A stretch of 64,000 bases of DNA from Antarctobacter heliothermus (GTDB taxonomy: Bacteria; Pseudomonadota; Alphaproteobacteria; Rhodobacterales; Rhodobacteraceae): positions 1 through 64,000 of the forward strand of contig NZ_FZON01000019.1 in NCBI RefSeq assembly GCF_900188425.1, in the 5' to 3' direction. Below are positions 45,559-54,551 of the stretch, one piece after another. Both the position numbers and the translations under genes were made by a program. Positions within the stretch are counted from its first letter, which is position 1, and each line of letters begins with the position of its first letter. Under the pieces are notes generated by a model. It had not been told where the DNA came from and did not search any database. It worked only from the letters and a program-made list of their open reading frames with translations.

Positions 45559-45990
45559 TCACCCGAACAGCACGAAATGATGCCTCTCGGTCCGGATGCC
45601 GCGCGCCTCTACTGCGTCCTGAAAAAGGGGATGCGGCGGCAGGCTGTCCTGCGGCAGAGTGATGCGGCGACCGTCCTCCAACACCAGACGCGCGCGGATC
45701 GAAAAATCGAGTCGCGTCTCCAGCCGGATGTGATCAATGCGCGCCAGCGCCACATCGCCCTCGGCCTTGCCCGAGCCCCAGCGCAAAACGGTGTCGTCCA
45801 GCCGCAACCAGGCGCGGCGGCCAGTCACGAAATCCAGCAAGGCGGGCAGGGTCGCAAGCATGACAAACCCCACTACCCAGACAGAGGCCTGTAGTACAAA
45901 CCACAGCGTCAGCAGCGCCATCCAGATCAGCATCAACACCAGAAAGGCGCGCAGGCTCCGGCCCGACGACGCGTGTTCCAGGGGTGTCAC
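45559..45990 (-). CDS. Small two-helix membrane protein
   Basis: The 143-residue product starts at GTG 45990, which overlaps the SDR stop (GTGA). It has two adjacent TM helices ('FLVLMLIWMALLTLWFVLQA', 'VWVVGFVMLATLPALLDFVT') and a C-terminal beta-rich domain ('WLRLDDTVLRWGSGKAEGDV', 'RLETRLDFSIRARLVLEDGR'). The layout resembles bacterial PH-like or DUF-type membrane proteins. Function unknown; coupling to the SDR gene is clear from the overlap. Confidence 0.65.
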   Translation of the reverse strand: MTPLEHASSGRSLRAFLVLMLIWMALLTLWFVLQASVWVVGFVMLATLPALLDFVTGRRAWLRLDDTVLRWGSGKAEGDVALARIDHIRLETRLDFSIRARLVLEDGRRITLPQDSLPPHPLFQDAVEARGIRTERHHFVLFG

Positions 45991-46730
45991 CGCCCCCCCG
46001 ACACGTCGAGGATCGACCGTGTGACATACGACGCGCGTTCCGACAGCAGCCACAGGATCGCTTCGGCGCATTCCTCGGTGGTGCCGGCCCGGCCCATGGG
46101 CGTGGTGGGGGCAAGGCGTTCCAGACGGTCTGGTTGCCCGCCCTTGGCGTGTATGCCGGTCTCGATCAGTCCCGGGCGGATGGCGTTGACGCGGATGCCC
46201 TCTGGCGCCAATTCATCGGCCAGCCCAAGGGTAAAGGTGTCGATGGCCCCCTTGGAGGCGGCGTAATCGACATATTGATGTGCCGAACCAAGCCGCGCAG
46301 CCATGGACGAGATATTGACGATCGCGCCGCCATGGCCCCAGTCGCGCATCAGGGCAACGGACTGCCGTGCCACTTCGATTGCGCCGAAGACATTGACCTC
46401 AAATACATGTCGCACCCGGTCAGGTGTCAGATCGGCGATGCTGCCGTGCGGAGCGACGATGCCGGCGTTGTTGACCAGACCGATGGGACCGGGTTTGAGG
46501 TCGCGCACCTTGGCAAACATCTTTTCGATGGCCTTGGGCTTGGCGACGTCCGCCTGGATCAGATAGGCCTGCGCGCCCATGCTTTCGACCATGGCGGCGG
46601 TGGTTTCTGCGCCGTCGCGGTCCTGACCGTAATGGACCACAATCCGCTGCCAACCGGAAAAGGCCGCGATCCGCGCTGTTGTGGAGCCGATCCCGGCGCT
46701 GGCCCCGGTCACGATCAGAACGCCGTTCAT
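45987..46730 (-). CDS. SDR family oxidoreductase
   Basis: The 247-residue enzyme is a classical short-chain dehydrogenase. It has the cofactor motif 'TGASAGIG' near 8, 'NNAG' near 87, the catalytic Ser in 'VNISSMAAR' and the YxxxK in 'YVDYAASKGA'. The residues after the first beta strand suggest an NADP-type enzyme, but this is weak. Substrate unknown. It is coupled to the small membrane protein downstream. Confidence 0.93.
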   Translation of the reverse strand: MNGVLIVTGASAGIGSTTARIAAFSGWQRIVVHYGQDRDGAETTAAMVESMGAQAYLIQADVAKPKAIEKMFAKVRDLKPGPIGLVNNAGIVAPHGSIADLTPDRVRHVFEVNVFGAIEVARQSVALMRDWGHGGAIVNISSMAARLGSAHQYVDYAASKGAIDTFTLGLADELAPEGIRVNAIRPGLIETGIHAKGGQPDRLERLAPTTPMGRAGTTEECAEAILWLLSERASYVTRSILDVSGGR

Positions 46731-46943
46731 GCGCGGATCTCCGTCGCGTCAAGTGGATGGTCGGTATCGGCAAAAACAGGCGGCATGGGCGTCTCCGGAG
46801 CGGTTCGGAGGCAGGCTAGCCCGGTTTCGCAGCGGGCCACAAGATTGCCTGACGTGTCAGGGCGGCAGTCGTGCGCCCAACGCTTGATTTGACATACCGG
46901 CCGGCGCGGTTTCCCGCACCAGCCGCAAAGGAGTCTCGGACTG

Positions 46944-49496
46944 CTATGCGCCCAGAATACGCGCGACCATTTCCGCAGTGTCGCGGCTCAGCTTGGGCTT
47001 GTCGCGCAGGCGTTCCAACTGTTCCTGAACCAGCGCCTGACGGTCTGCGTCATAGCGTTTCCATGTCTGGAACGCGGAACACATGCGCGCGGTGGTCTGC
47101 GGGTTCAGATCGTCGAGCTTGATCAGCCAGTCGGTCAGCAGACGATACCCGGCCCCGTCCTTGCGGTGGAACCCGGCGTGGTTCATCGCCATGGCCCCCA
47201 AAACCGCGCGAAAGCGGTTGGGGTTCTTCCAGTCGAAATCCGCGTGCTGTGTCAGGGCCTTGGCCCTTGGAACCACATTGTCGGGTGCGGTTGCGCCGAC
47301 CTGCAGGCCAAACCACTTGTCCATGACCAGACGGTCCTTGCGCCATTGCGCCTCAAACGCCGCAAGGGCGTCCTGATCCTTGCCAGCGCGCACAAGTTGC
47401 ACCAGCGCCGACAGTTGCAGCGTCATGTTGTCTGCGCGCTCAAATTGCGCCTGCGCCGCCTTGCCGCCATCCAGTCGCGAGGTCAGCGCCAGCACGGCGG
47501 ACCCCAGCGCCCGTTTGCCTGATTGTTCAGCGTCGGGTTTGTAGGCGGCGTCAACTGTGCCTTCGGCTGCCAGTCCCGGCAACAGATCGGCCCAGCGTTC
47601 GGCCTTGAACTGGGTCAGCGTTTCTTGTGCCGCAAAGATCGCGTCCGGGTCCGGTGTCACGCCGCGCTCGAACAGCACCTGCGCCATTTCTGCCTGTGAC
47701 GGCCAGCCCATCATCATGGCCCGGAATGCCGGGTCCAGATCGCGGTCGCGCAGCACCCGTTCCAAGCCGTCCAGCCAAGCCACATCCGGGCCGGTGTTTT
47801 CGGTGATCATGGCAAACAGGCAGTCGCGGCCCAACAGGAACGAGGCCTCCCAGCGATTGACCGGATCGGTGTCATGGGCCAGCAAAAAGGCGCGTTCCTC
47901 GGGGGTCGAGTCGCGGTCCAGCACCACCGGCGCGGAAAAGCCGCGGTTGATGGACGGGACAGGGCGCGCGGCCAAGCCGTCAAAGCTGAAGCTCTGCGTT
48001 TCTTCGGTGATCTCCAGCACGCGTGTCGGAAGCACCTCGTCACCGTTCGGGTTCAGCAGGCCAACCGCCATCGGGATCACCTGCGGCGCCTTGTCGGTCT
48101 GTCCGGGCGTGGGCGGCGTGGTTTGGGCAAAGGTCAGGGTGTAGGTGCCATCGGCCCAATCCTCTGTCACGGTGACGCGCGGCGTGCCGGCCTGAGAATA
48201 CCACCGTTTGAACTGCGCCAGATCGCGGCCTGTTGTATCCTCAAAGACCTTCAGCCAGTCCTCGATCGTGGCGGCGTCGCCGTCGTGGCGGTCAAAGTAG
48301 AGGTTCAACGCCTTGGCGTAGGCCTCATCCCCGACCAGCGTCTTGAGCATGCCGATCACCTCGGCGCCTTTGTCATAGACAGTCGCGGTGTAGAAGTTGT
48401 TGATTTCCTGAAAGCTCTCAGGCCGCACCGGATGCGCCAGCGGCCCCTGATCCTCGGGGAACTGGCGGCCGCGCAAGGACGCGACATCGTCGATCCGCTT
48501 GACCGGGGCAGAGCGAATGTCCTTGGTGAATTGCTGGTCGCGGAAGACAGTCAGCCCCTCTTTCAGGCATAGCTGAAACCAGTCGCGGCAGGTGACACGG
48601 TTGCCGGTCCAGTTGTGGAAATACTCATGCGCGATGATCGATTCGATGCGTTCGAAATTGTCGTCGGTCGAGGTCTCGGGCGAGGCCAGAACGCAGGAGG
48701 AATTGAATACGTTCAACCCCTTGTTCTCCATCGCGCCCATGTTAAAATCATCCACCGCCACGATGTTGAACACGTCCAGATCATATTCGCGGCCATAAAC
48801 GTCTTCGTCCCAGCGCATCGACTTTTTCAGCGCCTCCATGCCAAAGGCGCATTTGCCCTCGTCACCGGGGCGGACCCAGATGTTCAGCTTGACTTTGCGG
48901 CCGTTCATCGTGATGAAACTGTCGGGAAAATTGACCAGATCACCGGCCACCAGCGCAAACAGGTAGGCCGGTTTCGGCCAGGGATCGTGCCATTCGGCAA
49001 ATCCGTCACCACGCTTGACCGAATTGCCGTTCGACAGCAGCACCGGCAGATCGCCTTCGACCCGCACGGTAAAGACGCTCATGACATCCGGGCGGTCGGG
49101 GTAATAGGTGATCTTGCGAAACCCTTCGGCCTCGCATTGGGTGCAGTACATGCCGCTGGACATGTAAAGCCCCTCCAGCGCGGTGTTGTCCGCGGGCGCA
49201 ATCTCGACCTCGCATTCCCACAGGAACGGACCGTCCGGCACGGCGCAGCGCAGCCCGTCCTCGGTCACTTCCGGTGTGACCTCGACGCCGTCGATGGCGG
49301 CGCGGATCAGGGTCAGTTGCTCCCCGTGCAAAAAGAAGTCCTGCGCCGGGGCTTCGGGGTTGGGCGCAAAATGGATCTTGGACACCACTCGCGTGGATTT
49401 GGGCGCAAGATGAAAGGTCAGATGCACGTCGCTGAGTTGCCAGCCGAAGGGCGTATAATCCTTGAGGTGGATGGTCACGGGGGCTGCGTCTTTCAT
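46944..49496 (-). CDS. pepN: Aminopeptidase N (M1 zinc metallopeptidase)
   Basis: The 850-residue peptidase removes N-terminal residues from peptides in the cytoplasm. It shows the exopeptidase motif 'MGAMENKGLN' and the zinc site 'IIAHEYFHNWTGNRV' with the downstream Glu in 'KEGLTVFRDQQF' (HExxH-18-E). DUF3458 and C-terminal helical domains complete it, and the length is normal for gamma/alpha-proteobacterial PepN. The ATG at 49496 follows GGAGAG; earlier in-frame starts would only add unrelated residues. Confidence 0.96.
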   Translation of the reverse strand: MKDAAPVTIHLKDYTPFGWQLSDVHLTFHLAPKSTRVVSKIHFAPNPEAPAQDFFLHGEQLTLIRAAIDGVEVTPEVTEDGLRCAVPDGPFLWECEVEIAPADNTALEGLYMSSGMYCTQCEAEGFRKITYYPDRPDVMSVFTVRVEGDLPVLLSNGNSVKRGDGFAEWHDPWPKPAYLFALVAGDLVNFPDSFITMNGRKVKLNIWVRPGDEGKCAFGMEALKKSMRWDEDVYGREYDLDVFNIVAVDDFNMGAMENKGLNVFNSSCVLASPETSTDDNFERIESIIAHEYFHNWTGNRVTCRDWFQLCLKEGLTVFRDQQFTKDIRSAPVKRIDDVASLRGRQFPEDQGPLAHPVRPESFQEINNFYTATVYDKGAEVIGMLKTLVGDEAYAKALNLYFDRHDGDAATIEDWLKVFEDTTGRDLAQFKRWYSQAGTPRVTVTEDWADGTYTLTFAQTTPPTPGQTDKAPQVIPMAVGLLNPNGDEVLPTRVLEITEETQSFSFDGLAARPVPSINRGFSAPVVLDRDSTPEERAFLLAHDTDPVNRWEASFLLGRDCLFAMITENTGPDVAWLDGLERVLRDRDLDPAFRAMMMGWPSQAEMAQVLFERGVTPDPDAIFAAQETLTQFKAERWADLLPGLAAEGTVDAAYKPDAEQSGKRALGSAVLALTSRLDGGKAAQAQFERADNMTLQLSALVQLVRAGKDQDALAAFEAQWRKDRLVMDKWFGLQVGATAPDNVVPRAKALTQHADFDWKNPNRFRAVLGAMAMNHAGFHRKDGAGYRLLTDWLIKLDDLNPQTTARMCSAFQTWKRYDADRQALVQEQLERLRDKPKLSRDTAEMVARILGA

Positions 49497-49640
49497 GGGG
49501 CTCTCCATTGCGGGGTTGGTAAGAGGTGTAACAGGGTGCGCGTGGGCTGCAATCCTGTCCCCCTGACATCCTGCTGACAAAACGCTGTCAGCAGGGGTAT
49601 GCGAGAAGGGTGTCATCGCTTACCCAAGGAGTTGGACACG

Positions 49641-50018
49641 ATGACCTACGCACCTGAACATTTCACCGTCTGGGCCGAAATTCCGGTTACGGACATGGAG
49701 GCGTCCATGATCTTTTACCAAGCCGTCACCGACGCAGCGCTGGAAGAGGACAGCACCGGGCCGAATCCCGTCGTGATGTTCCGACCGAAGGATCCCAAGA
49801 CGGGCGTCGCGCTGCACCTGTATCCGGGCAAGCCCGCCGGGGACGGGTCTGGCCCGACCATTCACCTCGCCATTCCCGGCACCGCCGAAGAGGCCATGGC
49901 CCGCGTCGAAAAGGCAGGCGGCAAGGTCGTCTCTCCGGTGATCGACATCCCGCCGGGCCGCTTCTTTTACAGTTTGGATCTCGATGGCAATTCCATCGGC
50001 TTTTTCGAGACCCGCTGA
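49641..50018 (+). CDS. VOC family (glyoxalase-like) protein
   Basis: The 125-residue protein has the beta-alpha-beta-beta-beta modules of vicinal oxygen chelate proteins ('EIPVTDMEASMIFYQAVTDA', 'GGKVVSPVIDIPPGRFFYSL', 'DLDGNSIGFFE'). Metal ligands are not all evident, so it could be enzymatic or a binding protein. Its stop overlaps the start of the WYL regulator by one base, so they are cotranslated. AAGGAG precedes the ATG. Confidence 0.9.
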   Translation: MTYAPEHFTVWAEIPVTDMEASMIFYQAVTDAALEEDSTGPNPVVMFRPKDPKTGVALHLYPGKPAGDGSGPTIHLAIPGTAEEAMARVEKAGGKVVSPVIDIPPGRFFYSLDLDGNSIGFFETR

Positions 50019-50716
50019 TGCGCCGCGCCGACCGTCTGTTTCAGATCGTTCAGGCCCTTAGGGGCGGTCGGCGCACCACCGCTGCGGCATTGGCTGAAAA
50101 GCTGGAAGTGTCGCGGCGCACCATCTACCGCGACATTGCGGACCTGCAATCCACCGGTGTGCCGATCGACGGTGAGGCGGGGTTTGGCTATGTCATGCAA
50201 GAGGGCTTCGACCTGCCGCCGCTGATGTTCGACAGCGACGAGATTGTCGCCCTGGTGGCGGGCGCGCGGTTGGTGCAGGCCTGGGGCGGGGCGGCTATGG
50301 CGCGGGCCGCCGAAGAGGCGCTGGCCAAGATCGACGCGGTCCTGCCCGCAGCCGCCCGCGCCCGAGCCCGCGCGGTGCATGTGCATTCCCTGGGGCTTGG
50401 CCTGGCCCCGGACTTGCGCGCCCGGATCGACCGGATCGAACAGGCGGTCGAACAGAGCGAACGACTGGAACTGGCGTACCGGGATGAGGCCGGGGCCAAG
50501 ACCACGCGTGTCGTGCGCCCGTTGGGTCTGTGGTTCTGGGCACCCGCCTGGACGTTGGTCAGCTGGTGTGAATTGCGCGAGGATTTCCGGATGTTCCGCC
50601 TCGACCGTATCGCCCGCATGACGGATGCGGGCCGCTTTCGCCCGGAAAGGGGGCGCAAGCTGTCGGATTTCTACGCCAGCATGCAGGACAAGGACCGGGA
50701 CATCGTGAACCGCTGA
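50018..50716 (+). CDS. YafY-type regulator: HTH plus WYL domain
   Basis: The 232-residue protein has an N-terminal DeoR-type HTH ('TTAAALAEKLEVSRRTIYRD', then IADLQSTGVPI). A WYL domain covers about 140-210 ('LELAYRDEAGAKTTRVVRPL', 'WFWAPAWTLVSWCELREDFR'). WYL domains sense ligands or nucleic acids. It probably regulates the coupled VOC gene. It ends 14 bases before the tail of the RND pump gene, which is convergent. Confidence 0.92.
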   Translation: MRRADRLFQIVQALRGGRRTTAAALAEKLEVSRRTIYRDIADLQSTGVPIDGEAGFGYVMQEGFDLPPLMFDSDEIVALVAGARLVQAWGGAAMARAAEEALAKIDAVLPAAARARARAVHVHSLGLGLAPDLRARIDRIEQAVEQSERLELAYRDEAGAKTTRVVRPLGLWFWAPAWTLVSWCELREDFRMFRLDRIARMTDAGRFRPERGRKLSDFYASMQDKDRDIVNR

Positions 50717-50729
50717 CGGGCTTGGCCGA

Positions 50730-53700
50730 TTATTCCGCTGCGCGCAGATCCGGTGACAGATCCTTTGGTGCCTCCGGGGCGTCTTCCCAAATAATTTCCG
50801 GCGATTGCACCCGCTTGGCGGCGCGGTTCAGCGCCCAGTCGCGGGCTGCCCGACTGCCGCGCCCAAAGCTCAGCCGGGCCAGCAGGCGGGCGAACCATTC
50901 GACATAGGTGGTAAACCAGACCCTGATCGCCAGCATGGCAGGGGTAAAGACCAGAGTCAGCACCGTCGCAATGCCCAGACCAAAGACCACCGCCGTGGCC
51001 AAGTTCTTCCACCAAAGCGCCGTGGGGCTGTCGATGGAATAGCCACCGCCAAAGAAATCGAGGCTCAGGCCCAGCATCATCGGCGTCAGGCCCGCCATCG
51101 TCGTGATGGTGGTCAGCAGCACGGGTCGCAACCGGTCCTGCGCGGTGCGCACGATCGCCTCGATCCGGGGCATGAAACGGGAATAGTCCTGATAGGTGTC
51201 GATCAGGACAATGTTGTTGTTCACCACGATCCCCGCCAGCGCCACGATCCCTGTGCCGGTCATGATGACGCTGAAATACTGATCCATCACCAGCATCCCG
51301 ATCAGCACCCCAGTGGTCGACATGACCACCGCCAAAAGCACCAGCACCGCGTTGTAAAAGCTGTTGAACTGCGCCAGCAGGATGATGAACATCAGGAACA
51401 GGGCACCGCCAAAGGCCGACTGCAAGAAGGCCTGCGATTCCTCCTGGTCCTCCTGATCGCCGGTCCATTCCCATTCGATGCCGCTGGGCAGCGGGTTGGT
51501 GTCCAGCCAAGCGGTCAGAACCTCGATCCGTTCGGGGCCGGTCACCGGCACCGCCTTGAGCGGGGCGTGACCCTCTTGGGTCAGGGCCGCGTCAATTTCC
51601 GCCGGGGACAGGTCGGTGAGCCATCGGACGTCGGTGAAATATCGATGGTTCGGCCCCAGCAGCCATTCGTAAAATCCCGATGACCGACCAAAATCACGCT
51701 CCCATTCCGCCGTCGACACGTCCTGCGTTTCGGGGTCCATCTCGACCCCTGTCAGGAGCGGTTCAAAAACGGTCGTTTCGGTGCCATCCGGCGCGGTCGA
51801 GGTCACGTTCCAGCCGATCTCCATCAGCTTTTCACGCACCCCCGCCTTGACGTCAAAGTACCGCTTTTGATCGATGCGCTCGATTTCGGCGAGTTTGGCG
51901 ACCGGCTCTCGGGTGATGAAATTGCTCAGCGGAACCAGACCGTCGGCAGTCCGCACCTTGAGGCTGTCCAGCGTCGACAGCACGCGGTCACTTTCCGGCA
52001 GGCGGACGCGGATTTCGATCTCGTCGTCCGATCCCTCGGGGGTGTAGCTGTCCAGCAGCACGCCGCGCGTCACCAGTTGCACCATCGCGCCCACGGTGGC
52101 CACGTCGGCCCCGTAGCGGCCGGCCTTTTCCACGTCCACGTCTATCTTCCAGTCGATGCCGGGCAGGGGGCGGGTGTCCTCGATCAGGGTCAGTCCCGGC
52201 GTTTCGCCAAACTTTGCGCGTACTGTCCCGGCGGCGTCCAGCAGGGCGTTCCAATCGTCGCCCTTGATCCGCAGATGGACCGGTTTGGCGCTGGCCGGGC
52301 CACGCGCCTGGGCGAGGATTTCGACCTCGATGCCGGGGATGCGTTCCAGCTTGCGGGTCAGATCGTCCAGGATGACGTCACCGTCCAGTTGCGCCAGCGG
52401 CACGCCAGTGTCGCGGGCGTAGGCCGGTCTGCCCTCCCAGGGAATGGTTTCGAACTGGACCTGTCCGATGGTGTCCTTGGGGGCAATCGCGCCGCCGGTG
52501 TTGTTGTCCAGCCCGCCTTCTCCGGCAAAGGAAAACGCGTTGAGGATGCCGGGGTGGTTCAGCACGATTTCCTCGGCCCGGCGGACAAGCGCGTCCTTTT
52601 CGGCCAGTCCCAGGTTGCCGCGTGCGCGGACATAGACGATGGCCTGTTCCGGCTCGCTCTCGACAAAGAAATCCACGCCGTTGTTGTTCTCACCGTAGTA
52701 GGTGAAGACGTTGACCACGAGGAAGATCACGGCGGCGACCGTGACCAGCGGCATGATCGGATTGCCGGCGATGAACTTGGTGAAATGGCCAAACAGCGAC
52801 CGGCGGTTGCGGCCCTCGATGCGGCGCGGCGGACGGCGCAATTCGGCCGAGTCCATGACCACCGATGCGATCACCGCAAACAGCATGAAAACCACGACAC
52901 CGGGAACGCGCGCGCCCCAGCCAGTGGCGTCGGTCTGCACCAGATAAGAGGGGTTCAGCACCATCATCGCACCGACAAACAGCCCCAGCAAGGCTAGCGG
53001 CACCAGCAGGATGCGCAGGCTCCAGTGCAGGCGCGCGCGCAGCCAGTTGCCTGCCCGGTGGACATTGCGGGAAAAGCGGCCCGACACGCCGCCCATGACC
53101 GGCAGATAGATCAGCGCGACCACCAGAGACGCGGACAAAACAAAGATCAGCGTGACCGGAAGCATCCCCATGAACTCACCCGCCACGCCGGGCCAGAACA
53201 GCATTGGCAGAAAGGCGCACAGCGTGGTCGCCGTGGACGATACCACCGGCCAGAACATCCGGTGCGCCGCCTCGACATAGGCATGCATCGGGCCGGTGCC
53301 CTCACTGATGCGCTTGTCCGCGTATTCGACCACCACCACGGCGCTGTCGACCAACATGCCCACCGCCAGAATGAGGCCGAACATCACGATGTTCGAAATC
53401 GTCACCCCCATCAACGCCAGCAACACGAAACACAGCATGAAACTGGTCGGAATGGCAAACCCCACCAACAGGGCGGGGCGCAAACCCAGCGAGGCCAGCA
53501 CAACGATCATCACCAGCGCAATGGCGGTCAGCACCGACCCCTCCAGCTGGCCCACCATGCTGGCGACCTGTCGGCTCTGGTCGTTGGAGGTGCCCACGTC
53601 CAGCACGGCCCGCAGCTCTGGCGGCCAGTTTTCCTGCGCCGCCTCGATCACCGCCTGCACCTGCGTCACGGTGTCGATGATGTTGAACCCCTTGCGCTTG

Positions 53701-54551
53701 ACCACTTGCAACGCAACGGTCTGGTCGCCGTTGAACCGCGCTGTGCCCTTGCGGTCCTCAAAGGTCAGGTTGATTGTGGCCAACTCGCCCAGCGTGACCA
53801 CCCGGTCGCCGTTGACCTTGACCGGCAGATCATAAACGTCGCGCGGCTCGTCAAAACTGGACGGGATCTTGACCGAGAACGTGCCATTATCCGTCTCGAC
53901 TTCGCCTGCGGCGATCAGCTGGTTGTTGTTCTGAACCACGCGGATCAGCTCATCCGCGGTGACGTTGTAGCTTTCCAGCCGCAGCGGGTCGATCACGACC
54001 TCCAGCATTTCGTCGCGACTGCCGGCGATACCGGCCTCCAGCACGGAATCCAGCCCCTCGACGCGGTCCTGCAGGTCCTTGGCGACCTGCGTCAGGGTGC
54101 GTTCGGGTACCGGGCCGGATAGGTTGACGATCAGGATCGGGAATTCGGAAAAGTTGATTTCGTTGATCGAGTATTTCTCTGCCCCGACGGGAAAGTTCCC
54201 CTCGGCGTTGTTCATTCCGTCGCGGACATCGGCGATGATTTTTGTCTTGTCCCAGCCAAATTCGAATTCCAGTGCCAGCCCGGCATAGCCTTCGGCGGCG
54301 GTGGCGGTCATGGCCTTCAAACCGTCAAGATCGGACAGTTCCGTTTCCATCGGTTTGACCAGCAGCTTTTCCGCGTCGGTGGCGGAAATGCCGGGAAAGG
54401 GAACCGAGACAAACAGCGCCGGGATCTCGATGTCGGGCTCACCCTCCTTTGGCAGCGACAGATAGGCATATGTCCCGGCGACAAGGCCAAGAATGATGAA
54501 GGCGATGATCATTCGGGCGCGGTCTGCGGCCCAGTCGATGATGCCGGTCAT
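50730..54551 (-). CDS. RND-family efflux pump, inner-membrane permease, enlarged
   Basis: The 1,273-residue protein is an HAE-type RND transporter ('PKEGEPDIEIPALFVSVPFP' near 35; TM4 'GLILAVGMLVDSAVVVVEYA'; TM10 'VALAGIVVNNNIVLIDTYQD'). TM4 has one acidic residue (VDSA rather than VDDA). It exceeds the usual size of about 1,030-1,050. Part of the extra length is an insert between the two halves with about two more hydrophobic helices ('LLVPLALLGLFVGAMMVLNP', 'GVVVFMLFAVIASVVMD'). Part is extra sequence in the second periplasmic loop ('FEPLLTGVEMDPETQDV'). Its ATG overlaps the stop of the giant adaptor gene. Substrate unknown. No outer-membrane TolC gene lies nearby. Confidence 0.93.
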   Translation of the reverse strand: MTGIIDWAADRARMIIAFIILGLVAGTYAYLSLPKEGEPDIEIPALFVSVPFPGISATDAEKLLVKPMETELSDLDGLKAMTATAAEGYAGLALEFEFGWDKTKIIADVRDGMNNAEGNFPVGAEKYSINEINFSEFPILIVNLSGPVPERTLTQVAKDLQDRVEGLDSVLEAGIAGSRDEMLEVVIDPLRLESYNVTADELIRVVQNNNQLIAAGEVETDNGTFSVKIPSSFDEPRDVYDLPVKVNGDRVVTLGELATINLTFEDRKGTARFNGDQTVALQVVKRKGFNIIDTVTQVQAVIEAAQENWPPELRAVLDVGTSNDQSRQVASMVGQLEGSVLTAIALVMIVVLASLGLRPALLVGFAIPTSFMLCFVLLALMGVTISNIVMFGLILAVGMLVDSAVVVVEYADKRISEGTGPMHAYVEAAHRMFWPVVSSTATTLCAFLPMLFWPGVAGEFMGMLPVTLIFVLSASLVVALIYLPVMGGVSGRFSRNVHRAGNWLRARLHWSLRILLVPLALLGLFVGAMMVLNPSYLVQTDATGWGARVPGVVVFMLFAVIASVVMDSAELRRPPRRIEGRNRRSLFGHFTKFIAGNPIMPLVTVAAVIFLVVNVFTYYGENNNGVDFFVESEPEQAIVYVRARGNLGLAEKDALVRRAEEIVLNHPGILNAFSFAGEGGLDNNTGGAIAPKDTIGQVQFETIPWEGRPAYARDTGVPLAQLDGDVILDDLTRKLERIPGIEVEILAQARGPASAKPVHLRIKGDDWNALLDAAGTVRAKFGETPGLTLIEDTRPLPGIDWKIDVDVEKAGRYGADVATVGAMVQLVTRGVLLDSYTPEGSDDEIEIRVRLPESDRVLSTLDSLKVRTADGLVPLSNFITREPVAKLAEIERIDQKRYFDVKAGVREKLMEIGWNVTSTAPDGTETTVFEPLLTGVEMDPETQDVSTAEWERDFGRSSGFYEWLLGPNHRYFTDVRWLTDLSPAEIDAALTQEGHAPLKAVPVTGPERIEVLTAWLDTNPLPSGIEWEWTGDQEDQEESQAFLQSAFGGALFLMFIILLAQFNSFYNAVLVLLAVVMSTTGVLIGMLVMDQYFSVIMTGTGIVALAGIVVNNNIVLIDTYQDYSRFMPRIEAIVRTAQDRLRPVLLTTITTMAGLTPMMLGLSLDFFGGGYSIDSPTALWWKNLATAVVFGLGIATVLTLVFTPAMLAIRVWFTTYVEWFARLLARLSFGRGSRAARDWALNRAAKRVQSPEIIWEDAPEAPKDLSPDLRAAE

